Assembly: GCA_019422065.1 (NCBI GenBank) | Contig: JAHZEA010000015.1 | Span: 1-12,103 of the forward strand | Source of the DNA: Lachnospiraceae bacterium | Lineage (GTDB): Bacteria; Bacillota; Clostridia; Lachnospirales; Anaerotignaceae | DNA: 12,103 nt | Direction of reading: 5' to 3' | Part shown: in pieces, positions 1 to 6,614 of the stretch | Position numbering within the stretch: the stretch's first letter is position 1 | How the letters are laid out: each line of letters begins with the position of its first letter | Made by a program: the position numbers and the translations under genes | The notes under the pieces: generated by a model | Seen by the model: the letters and a program-made list of their open reading frames with translations, nothing else | Databases searched by the model: none | What the model was told of the DNA's origin: nothing

Positions 1-401
1 AAGCAAAGCTTTTCAGTCAGTCGTATTATGTAAAAAATGGGTGTGAGCCTACAATAAGTGAAATGGCTAAAGAGCTTGAAACAGATGAAGACGAGCTTAT
101 AATAGCCCTTGAGTCAACATCTGAAGTTGAGTCGCTCTATCGAAAAGTTACTTCTCCAGATTCCGGGAAAGAAACGTTTTTAATAGATAAATTTAACAAT
201 GCCGCCGATGACAGCGATGAGATAATGGTTTTAAGAAGTGCCCTTAACGACCTTACAAAAGAGGAAAAACAAATTATTTTAATGCGGTATTTTGACGATA
301 AAACTCAAAGCGAAATAGGACGTATTCTTAACCGCTCTCAAGTGCAGGTATCCCGAATGGAAAAAAAGATATTGTGCAAAATTAAAGAAAAACTTGTTTA
401 A
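1..401 (+). CDS. sigF: RNA polymerase sporulation sigma factor, SigF-like (5' truncated by window edge)
   Basis: This is the C-terminal part of a sigma-70 family factor that would direct core RNA polymerase to forespore promoters. The frame is open from the first complete codon (position 3). It already reads family-like sequence (EPTISEMAKELE, region 3) before the first ATG at 63, so that ATG is internal and the true start lies outside the window. Region 4 follows: an ALNDLTKEEKQIILMRYF helix, then the region 4.2 helix-turn-helix TQSEIGRILNRSQVQVSR at about 303-356. The TQSE and SQVQVSR-x-EKKIL wording resembles SigF more than SigG, which usually has TQMEVA and SQAQVSR. The turn carries NR where LGI-SQ is usual. 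The stop is TAA, and no terminator hairpin is visible before the next gene. SigG remains the alternative, because the upstream neighbours that would decide it (spoIIAA/AB) are not in view. Confidence 0.78.
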   Translation, partial: AKLFSQSYYVKNGCEPTISEMAKELETDEDELIIALESTSEVESLYRKVTSPDSGKETFLIDKFNNAADDSDEIMVLRSALNDLTKEEKQIILMRYFDDKTQSEIGRILNRSQVQVSRMEKKILCKIKEKLV

Positions 402-416
402 AAGCAACATTAATAC

Positions 417-445
417 TGTTTAAATTATTTCTTATATGCTATAAT
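417..445 (+). promoter_or_regulatory. Candidate sigma-A promoter for the zapA cluster (extended -10)
   Basis: A perfect TATAAT lies at 440-445, preceded by TGC at 437-439, which makes an extended -10. The matching -35 position (TGTTTA, 417-422, 17-base spacer) is weak, as is common when the -10 is extended. It sits about 56 bases before the zapA start, in the only gap between the sigma factor and the four-gene cluster. Confidence 0.5.
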
Positions 446-500
446 TAAGAGCAATAATCTGAATTGGATTGAATTTTAAGTAATTGGAAAGGATGTTTTT

Positions 501-1271
501 ATGGCATATAAGAATATGGTTTCTGTAAAAGTTTGCGGAAGGACCATGACTCTTACAGGCAATGAATCAGTTGAGTATATAACAAAGGTGGCTAATTATA
601 TAGAGGAAAAGGCTGCAATGCTGCGGGCCAGTGATAATTCTAAAAATTTAAGTGCAACAATGGTTTCGGTTCTTACTTCTATTAATATAGCTGATGATTA
701 TTTTAAGGCTCTTGAAGAGATTAACAAGCTTAAAGGACAGCTTCCGGTAGCTTTAGATGCCGAAGAAGGCGTTGATAAAACATATATAACCAAAGCTGCC
801 TTTGATGAGCTTAAAAGTTTAAAAGAGGAAAACGAAAAACTGAAAGCCCAGATTCAGCAGTATGAAAAAGATATAGAAACCCGAGATTTAGACATTGAGG
901 ATTTGAAAAAAGAAAAAGCTGGCCTTGAGGAGCAGAATAAACAGTTTGAAGAAGAAAACAGCCAGTTAAAGAATAAAGTTAAAACTGTTGAAGAAGACAA
1001 TATTAAAAAGATAGCACAGATTAATCATCTTAAATCTATGGAAAGCCGTTTTTTGGAGTATGAGAAAAAGGCAGCAGCAGAAAAAGCTGCTTTGGAGAAT
1101 AAAGAAAATGGCGACCAACAGACAAATAATGCTGATGATACAACAAAAAGCATCTCCCAAACACAGGAAGGAGAGCAAACACAGGAAATGCAGAAACAGC
1201 CTTTTCATATGAACAGCAACGCAAAACTTAAAAAAATGAAAACAAACAATAATTATTACAGACAAATTTAA
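501..1271 (+). CDS. zapA: Cell division protein ZapA with long C-terminal coiled coil
   Basis: ZapA binds FtsZ and promotes bundling of protofilaments in the Z-ring in the cytoplasm. Residues 1-80 match the ZapA fold: an N-terminal strand segment with NMVSVKVCGRTMTLTG, then helices with EYITKVANYIEEK and LTSINIADDYFKALEEINKL. Typical ZapA proteins are about 85-110 residues; this one is 256. The extra part is a charged coiled coil (about 100-200) rich in Glu and Lys, then a Gln/Asn/Thr-rich linker (about 201-235), then a basic tail ending in NNNYYRQI. The ATG at 501 has an AAAGGA ribosome binding site at 488-493 with a 7-base gap. The U32 gene follows 17 bases downstream, an order I recall from other Firmicutes. 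The ZapA core assignment is firm; any role of the extension is unknown. Confidence 0.85.
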   Translation: MAYKNMVSVKVCGRTMTLTGNESVEYITKVANYIEEKAAMLRASDNSKNLSATMVSVLTSINIADDYFKALEEINKLKGQLPVALDAEEGVDKTYITKAAFDELKSLKEENEKLKAQIQQYEKDIETRDLDIEDLKKEKAGLEEQNKQFEEENSQLKNKVKTVEEDNIKKIAQINHLKSMESRFLEYEKKAAAEKAALENKENGDQQTNNADDTTKSISQTQEGEQTQEMQKQPFHMNSNAKLKKMKTNNNYYRQI

Positions 1272-1288
1272 CGGAAGGGAGAATGTAA

Positions 1289-3715
1289 ATGACTTCTTTA
1301 TTTAAACCGGAGCTTTTATCTCCTGCCGGAAATTATGACTGTGTAAGAGCAGCAGTTAACAATGGCTGCAATGCTGTTTATATAGGCGGCAAAAATTTCA
1401 GTGCCAGACAATATGCTGGTAACTTTGATTTAACTGAGATTGAAAAGGTATGTGATTACTGCCATTTACGGAATGTAAAAGTATATGTGGCTGTAAATAC
1501 AATTTATAAAGAAACAGAGCTTAAAGGTCTTTTGAACTATATATCAAGTCTTGAAAGAATAGGCGTTGATGCTTTAATTATGCAGGATTTGGGCGCTGCA
1601 AAGCTTATTAAAGAGCGTTTTGAAATACAATTAAACGCCAGCACACAGCTTACAACAAACTCTCTTAAAGAGGCTCAGGCACTTATTGATTATGGTTTTT
1701 CAAGAGTTATATTAAGCCGAGAGCTTTCTGTGGACGAAATTAAATATATTACTGAAAACTGCACCGGAGAGATAGAAACTTTTATCCACGGTGCTCTTTG
1801 CGTGTCTTATTCCGGACAGTGCATTATGAGCAGTATGCTTGGCGGAAGAAGCGGAAACAGAGGCCGCTGTGCTCAGACATGCCGCCTGCCTTATACACTT
1901 TATGGCGGATATAATAAAATAACTGACGGATACCTTTTAAGCACTAAAGATATACAGACTGTGGATATTCTGCCACAGCTAATGTCAGCTAATATTGCTT
2001 CACTTAAAATAGAAGGCAGAATGAAAACAGCAGAGTATGTAGCCGGTGTAACGGGCATTTACAGAAAATATATAGATATGTGTTTTGATGACCCAGAAAA
2101 CTACTCTGTAGACCAAAGGGATATAAAAACACTTTTGCAGCTTTTTAACCGAGGCGGATTTTCAAACGGATACTACAACACACATTCCGGTCTTAGTATG
2201 ATGAGTGTTGAAAGGCCTAAAAGCTGGGGCTTAAAAGCTGGTATTGTAGACAGGTACGATAAAAAACGAGAGAGGGTTTTTATAAGAACACGAGAGAGCC
2301 TTGTGCCGGGTGACGGTATAGAGATTTGGACGCAAAAAGAGCCTCACTGTGGAAGTAATATTAATAAAGCGTCTAAAGCTGGGGAAATAATAGATATAGC
2401 TGTTAAAGGCGATATTTCTAAAAATGATGTGGTTTACAAAACTCGTGATAAACATCTTGAGGACGAGCTTAAAAAGACATTTGAAAAAGATACAAGGGTA
2501 AAAGATGTATATGCTGAGGCCGTTATTAAAGAAGGTAAAGAAGCATCTCTTAAACTTTATGATAACGAAGGCAACTCTGCATTTGTTAAAGGTGATGTTG
2601 TAATGACGGCTGAAAAACAGCCGTTAAGTGCTGAAAAAATACAGCAGCAGCTTGAAAAAACAGGCGGCACACCTTTTAAAATATGTGATTTTAAGCTGGA
2701 TATGGGGAATAATGTTTATACCTCAATTTCTTCTCTTAATAAATTAAGGCGTGATGCAGTTGAGGAACTGGAGAAAAAAATAATACTGTCTTCTAAAAGA
2801 AAGAGCCATGATTATAAACAGCTTCCTCTGCCTGTGAGAAAAAGCCTTACAAAAAACAAACAGCTTAATGTGCAGGTTAATAACATACTTCAGTTTGAAG
2901 CGGCAGTTATATTTAATGATATAAACATAATTTATTTTGAGCTGGGAAAAGACCTTACGGAAAATTTAGAGTATTGTATACAAAAATGCCATAGCAATAA
3001 TATTAAGCTTTATGTTGTTGTACCAAGGGTTTTAAGGCTTTACACTGAAAGAATGTTTTCAGAAGCAATACAGAATATTATTAAAAGCGATATAGACGGG
3101 CTTTTGGTACGTTCATATGGCCAATTTAAAGAATTCAAAAACTGCAAAAAAGAAATAGCAGTTGATTACAGCACCAATGTGTTTAACAGTGCTGACATGG
3201 AATTTTGGCATGCAGAAGGGGCCAAGAGCATATGCCTTTCACCGGAACTTAATCTTCAGGAAATAAAGTCATTTGCTGATAGTAATACCGAGATTATAGT
3301 TTATGGGCATATGCCGCTTATGACAACTAACCAATGCCCTGTTGGTAATTTTGACGGAGGCAAAGAAAACAAAATATACTGCTCTAAAAAAGGCAGTACA
3401 GAGGAATATTATTTAAAAGACAGAAAAGGCGAAACTTTCCCACTTCTTAGGGACTGTGAGCAGTGTGTTTGTTATATACTTAACGGAAAACCAATGTTTC
3501 TGCTTAAGTTCTTTGACGAGATAATAAATACACCATCAAGCCAAATGCGTTTGTTATTTACAAATGAAGAAGCCTCTGATGTAGGCAGAATAATTGAGGC
3601 GCATATAGACATGATAAATAATCCTGAAATGCCGTCCATTAAAGCCAAACGCCTTATAAGCGAGATGGCTGAAAAAGGCAGTACACGAGGACACTATTTC
3701 AGAGGCATAGAATAG
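1289..3715 (+). CDS. U32 family protein with DUF3656-type domain (RlhA/YrrO-like; annotated as collagenase-like peptidase)
   Basis: U32 proteins are historically called peptidases. Characterised members (RlhA, TrhP, UbiU/UbiV) instead make hydroxylated RNA bases or hydroxylate ubiquinone precursors, and several carry a 4Fe-4S cluster. The N-terminal TIM-barrel-like part opens with PELLSPAG and has AVYIGGKNFSAR and QLNASTQL. The full U32 signature (E-x-F-x2-G-A-L-C-x4-G-x-C-x-M-S) spans residues 163-181. Cys171, Cys178, Cys194 and Cys198 form a likely metal-binding cluster. A middle region (about 330-500) fits the DUF3656 beta domain. A second U32-like part carries YGHMPLM with Cys683, then DRKGETFPLLRDCEQC with Cys723, Cys726 and Cys728. 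At 808 residues it is the long two-part form; E. coli RlhA is shorter. By family inference the role is 23S rRNA or tRNA hydroxylation; the exact substrate is not provable here. The start at 1289 follows GGAAGGGAG (1273-1281) by 7 bases. Confidence 0.82.
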   Translation: MTSLFKPELLSPAGNYDCVRAAVNNGCNAVYIGGKNFSARQYAGNFDLTEIEKVCDYCHLRNVKVYVAVNTIYKETELKGLLNYISSLERIGVDALIMQDLGAAKLIKERFEIQLNASTQLTTNSLKEAQALIDYGFSRVILSRELSVDEIKYITENCTGEIETFIHGALCVSYSGQCIMSSMLGGRSGNRGRCAQTCRLPYTLYGGYNKITDGYLLSTKDIQTVDILPQLMSANIASLKIEGRMKTAEYVAGVTGIYRKYIDMCFDDPENYSVDQRDIKTLLQLFNRGGFSNGYYNTHSGLSMMSVERPKSWGLKAGIVDRYDKKRERVFIRTRESLVPGDGIEIWTQKEPHCGSNINKASKAGEIIDIAVKGDISKNDVVYKTRDKHLEDELKKTFEKDTRVKDVYAEAVIKEGKEASLKLYDNEGNSAFVKGDVVMTAEKQPLSAEKIQQQLEKTGGTPFKICDFKLDMGNNVYTSISSLNKLRRDAVEELEKKIILSSKRKSHDYKQLPLPVRKSLTKNKQLNVQVNNILQFEAAVIFNDINIIYFELGKDLTENLEYCIQKCHSNNIKLYVVVPRVLRLYTERMFSEAIQNIIKSDIDGLLVRSYGQFKEFKNCKKEIAVDYSTNVFNSADMEFWHAEGAKSICLSPELNLQEIKSFADSNTEIIVYGHMPLMTTNQCPVGNFDGGKENKIYCSKKGSTEEYYLKDRKGETFPLLRDCEQCVCYILNGKPMFLLKFFDEIINTPSSQMRLLFTNEEASDVGRIIEAHIDMINNPEMPSIKAKRLISEMAEKGSTRGHYFRGIE

Positions 3716-3725
3716 AAGTGAGATT

Positions 3726-5072
3726 ATGTTTGATTTATTGATTTTAATAAGCAGATATCTATTTGTGATATATATAGTGGTTTTTATATATAACGGAACA
3801 GCTTATTTGCTTGACGAAGCAGGCCTTACAAGGCACAGCCACAGGCGGTCTATTTTTACCTGCAGAACAATGACAGCGCTTATGCACATAACAGCATTTT
3901 TAATAGTTGCTTACGATAAAGAAGCAATTACTTATTCAATACCAATACTTGCTGTAGGCGCTGCTGGACTGGCTTTTATAATTATGGGTAACTCAATAGC
4001 CGAAAAAGTGTATAAAGGCGGATGCCCGCTGATTTGGAATTGTGTTATATTTTTGCTTGATATAAGCGTTATAATGCTTGTAAGGCTGAATTTTACTTTG
4101 GCAGTTAAACAGCTTATATGGATATGTGTCGGCTTTTTTGCTACTATGTGGCTTCCGTTTTGTGTTAAAATGGTGCCTAAATTTGAAAAACTGGAAAATG
4201 TATATATTATACTCAGCTTTTTGCTTATAATTTCTACACTGCTTTTAGGCTCAAAGGAATACGGCTCAATTAACTGGATTTATATAGGTTCTTTCAGTTT
4301 TCAGCCGTCAGAAATAGTTAAATTTCTTTATATTTTCTATTTGGCAAGCGTGTTTAGAAAAAAAGTGGAGCTTAAGCAGTTTATAATAACAGCTTTTTTA
4401 AGCGGTCTTTTGGTTATACTTCTTGTTTTCCAAAAAGACCTTGGAAGTGCGCTTATTTTCTATATGACATATCTTGTTATGCTGTATATTGCTACATCAA
4501 ACGAGGCGCTGTTTCTTTCGGGGGTAGGCGCTTTAATGCTTGGTTCTGTTGTAGCGTATAATTTATTTTCTCATGTGCGTGTCAGGGTTGCGGCATGGAA
4601 AAATCCTTGGGCGGATATTGATTCAGGGGGATATCAAATTTGCCAGTCGCTTTTTGCCATTGGTACAGGCGGCTTGCTGGGAAGCGGACTTACAAGAGGC
4701 ATGCCTTTAAGCATACCGGTTGTATCAAAAGACTTTATTTTTGCCGCTATCTGTGAGGAATTTGGAACAATATTCGCTATATGCCTTATTGGTGTTTTTA
4801 TGCTTCTTTTTATTAGAGGCATGATGATAGCTTTTAAATGCCAAAGAAGGTATTACAGTATAATAGCTGCCGGTTTTACGGCAATGATGGCTTTCCAAAC
4901 ATTCCTTATAATAGGCGGAGTAATTAAGCTTATACCTTTAACAGGTGTTACGCTTCCTTTTGTAAGCTATGGAGGTACCTCAATATTAGTAAGCATACTT
5001 TCCGTAAGCTTCATTCAATGGGTAAACGGATATCAAAAAGCGGCTGATAGAAATGAGGTGCATGAGAGATGA
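3726..5072 (+). CDS. SEDS family peptidoglycan glycosyltransferase (FtsW/RodA/SpoVE)
   Basis: This integral membrane enzyme polymerises lipid II into glycan strands and works with a class B PBP. Family motifs are clear: GSINWIYIGSFSFQPSEIVKF (about 180-200), FQKDLGSAL (235-243), GYQICQSLFAIGTGGLLGSGL (302-322), KDFIFAAICEEFG (335-347) and LIPLTGVTLPFVSYGGTS (402-419). Asp336 in KDFIF is at the position I take to be the catalytic Asp of SEDS proteins (the TDFIF motif). At 448 residues it is longer than a usual 370-400 residue member. The extra length is at the N-terminus, with about three added hydrophobic segments before residue 100, as in RodA partners of PbpA in Actinobacteria. It starts 10 bases after the U32 stop with only a weak ribosome site (AGTGAG). 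Its stop overlaps the PBP start. I cannot decide between division, elongation or sporulation use. Confidence 0.88.
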   Translation: MFDLLILISRYLFVIYIVVFIYNGTAYLLDEAGLTRHSHRRSIFTCRTMTALMHITAFLIVAYDKEAITYSIPILAVGAAGLAFIIMGNSIAEKVYKGGCPLIWNCVIFLLDISVIMLVRLNFTLAVKQLIWICVGFFATMWLPFCVKMVPKFEKLENVYIILSFLLIISTLLLGSKEYGSINWIYIGSFSFQPSEIVKFLYIFYLASVFRKKVELKQFIITAFLSGLLVILLVFQKDLGSALIFYMTYLVMLYIATSNEALFLSGVGALMLGSVVAYNLFSHVRVRVAAWKNPWADIDSGGYQICQSLFAIGTGGLLGSGLTRGMPLSIPVVSKDFIFAAICEEFGTIFAICLIGVFMLLFIRGMMIAFKCQRRYYSIIAAGFTAMMAFQTFLIIGGVIKLIPLTGVTLPFVSYGGTSILVSILSVSFIQWVNGYQKAADRNEVHER

Positions 5073-6472
5073 AAGGGAGCAAAAAAAGTATTAAACGGGT
5101 AAGTATAATGCTTATGGCTATGTTTGCTTTATGTGCCGGGTACCTGATTAAAATTATATCTGTTGACCGCAGCGAAATGATGGTTAATTCTTATAATCCA
5201 AGAATTAATTCATCTGATACAACTATAAAACGCGGAGATATACGTGATATAGACGGGTATGTATTTGCCTACAGCGAATATACCGCAGATGGGTATGTGC
5301 GTAAGTATAACGATGCCGTAACTTCTTGCCAAGTGGTTGGGTATACAGGTGCCGGAAAATATGGAATAGAGGCTGCTGAAAACTTTACTTTGCAGAATAT
5401 TGACAACGAGCTTTTTCAAAGACTTAGAAGCTTTATAAAAGGGACAGAGGTTCAAGGTGATAATGTTTATCTTACTATAGATAAAGATTTGCAGGACATA
5501 GCATCCAATCTTATGGGTACTAATAAAGGAGCCGTTGTGGTAGAGGAAGTATCCACAGGAAGGGTACTTTGCATGGTATCAAAGCCGCAGTTTGACCCAC
5601 AAACTGTTGCTGATGATTGGGACAGCCTTAAAGATGATGAAAACAGCCCGCTCTTAAACAGGGCAAGTCAAGGACTTTATACACCGGGTTCAGTATTTAA
5701 AATAGTTACAACAGTTTCTGCACTTAGGAATATGCCAAATGTTTATGATTTTTCAGTTGACTGTTCAGGCGAAGAAGACTTTAACGATAAAGTAATACAT
5801 TGTTTTAATAATAAAGCCCATGGAACAGAAAATATTATTGATGCTTTTGCCAACAGCTGTAATGTATTTTTCTCTGAGATAAGTACGCAAGTAGGTGCAG
5901 AGGCATTAAGGCAGACAGCAGATGAAATGCTGTTTAATCAGGGTGTACCTTTTGATTTAAGCGTTAGTGTGCCTTCTGTTCAGCTTAATGGGTCTTCTAC
6001 TGAAAGTGAGCTTGTGGAAACATCTATAGGGCAGGGTAAAACCATGGTTACACCGCTTTTTATGGCAAGTATTGCTCAGGCTATAGCCAATAACGGTGTT
6101 ATGATGAAGCCATATATTGTTGACCATGTGGAAAATTATGACGGAGTTACAGTTGATACCACAATTCCGGAAACATATGCCAATATATTAACTCCTGATG
6201 AGTGCGATAAGCTTAAAGAAATGATGATTGAAGTTATAAACAGAGGAACAGGATATAACGCAAACTCTGATTATTTTCAGGTTGCCGGAAAAACAGGAAC
6301 AGCCGAAAACCCATCTGGAAGCGACCATTTGTGGTTTGTAGGTTTTGCTCCGGCAGATAATCCGCAATATGCTGTTTCGGTTGTACTTGAAAATGGTGAC
6401 GGAAGTGCCAATGCATCTGTTATAGCAAGAAAAATGCTTTATAATGCCATAAACAGAGACGAGCTGAATTAG
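5069..6472 (+). CDS. Class B penicillin-binding protein (PbpA-like transpeptidase)
   Basis: This membrane-anchored DD-transpeptidase would cross-link glycan strands made by the SEDS partner encoded just upstream. One N-terminal membrane segment (about residues 9-28) is followed by a short dimerisation or pedestal region with NPRI and KRGDIRDIDGYVFA, the last in place of the more usual RG-x-I-x-DRNG. The transpeptidase domain is complete: SVFK with active-site Ser208 and Lys211, SCN at 263-265, and KTG at 408-410 followed by TAENP and WFVGFAP. At 467 residues it is a small class B PBP, without PASTA repeats, comparable to actinobacterial PbpA. The ATG overlaps the upstream stop (ATGA, 5069-5072), and GAGGTG at 5055-5060 serves as its ribosome site, so coupled translation with the SEDS gene is likely. 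SpoVD is a less likely identity because there is no C-terminal extension. Confidence 0.9.
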   Translation: MKGSKKSIKRVSIMLMAMFALCAGYLIKIISVDRSEMMVNSYNPRINSSDTTIKRGDIRDIDGYVFAYSEYTADGYVRKYNDAVTSCQVVGYTGAGKYGIEAAENFTLQNIDNELFQRLRSFIKGTEVQGDNVYLTIDKDLQDIASNLMGTNKGAVVVEEVSTGRVLCMVSKPQFDPQTVADDWDSLKDDENSPLLNRASQGLYTPGSVFKIVTTVSALRNMPNVYDFSVDCSGEEDFNDKVIHCFNNKAHGTENIIDAFANSCNVFFSEISTQVGAEALRQTADEMLFNQGVPFDLSVSVPSVQLNGSSTESELVETSIGQGKTMVTPLFMASIAQAIANNGVMMKPYIVDHVENYDGVTVDTTIPETYANILTPDECDKLKEMMIEVINRGTGYNANSDYFQVAGKTGTAENPSGSDHLWFVGFAPADNPQYAVSVVLENGDGSANASVIARKMLYNAINRDELN

Positions 6473-6494
6473 AAATTTAAAACCGGAATAATAA

Positions 6495-6542
6495 TTTTTA
6501 TTAAGCTATAAAAATATTAGTTTTTATAATAATTTATAAAAA
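6495..6542. repeat. Two tandem AT-only inverted repeats after the PBP gene
   Basis: TTTTTAT (6495-6501) and ATAAAAA (6508-6514) form a 7-base stem around a 6-base loop. TTTTTATAA (6521-6529) and TTATAAAAA (6534-6542) form a 9-base stem around TAAT. Both are made only of A and T and lie just before the GC-rich terminator. They may help 3' end formation or may simply reflect base composition. Confidence 0.4.
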
Positions 6543-6546
6543 ATAA

Positions 6547-6579
6547 CCCGCAAACAATATTGTCTGCGGGAATTTTTTT
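6547..6579 (+). terminator. Intrinsic terminator, probably bidirectional
   Basis: CCCGCA (6547-6552) pairs with TGCGGG (6565-6570). The segment between them can extend the stem after one mismatch (ACAA with TTGT). A run of seven T follows at 6573-6579, giving a standard rho-independent terminator for the zapA-PBP cluster. Upstream, A-rich sequence at 6538-6544 would supply a U-tract on the minus strand, so the same hairpin can end the convergent antiporter transcript. Confidence 0.85.
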
Positions 6580-6614
6580 GTTCTTATAAATTTCTTATAA
6601 CGTACTTATACGTT

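Noticed and set aside
63..401. ATG at 63 as the true start of a small 112-residue sigma-like protein
   Set aside because: The frame is open upstream to the window edge and reads conserved sigma region 3 sequence there, so the ATG is internal and the gene is cut by the window.
966..1265. Minus-strand open frame over the zapA 3' half, rich in Cys, Phe and Leu
   Set aside because: It mirrors the Lys/Glu-rich coiled coil of zapA in antisense and has no family motif. Its hydrophobic look is a by-product of that composition.
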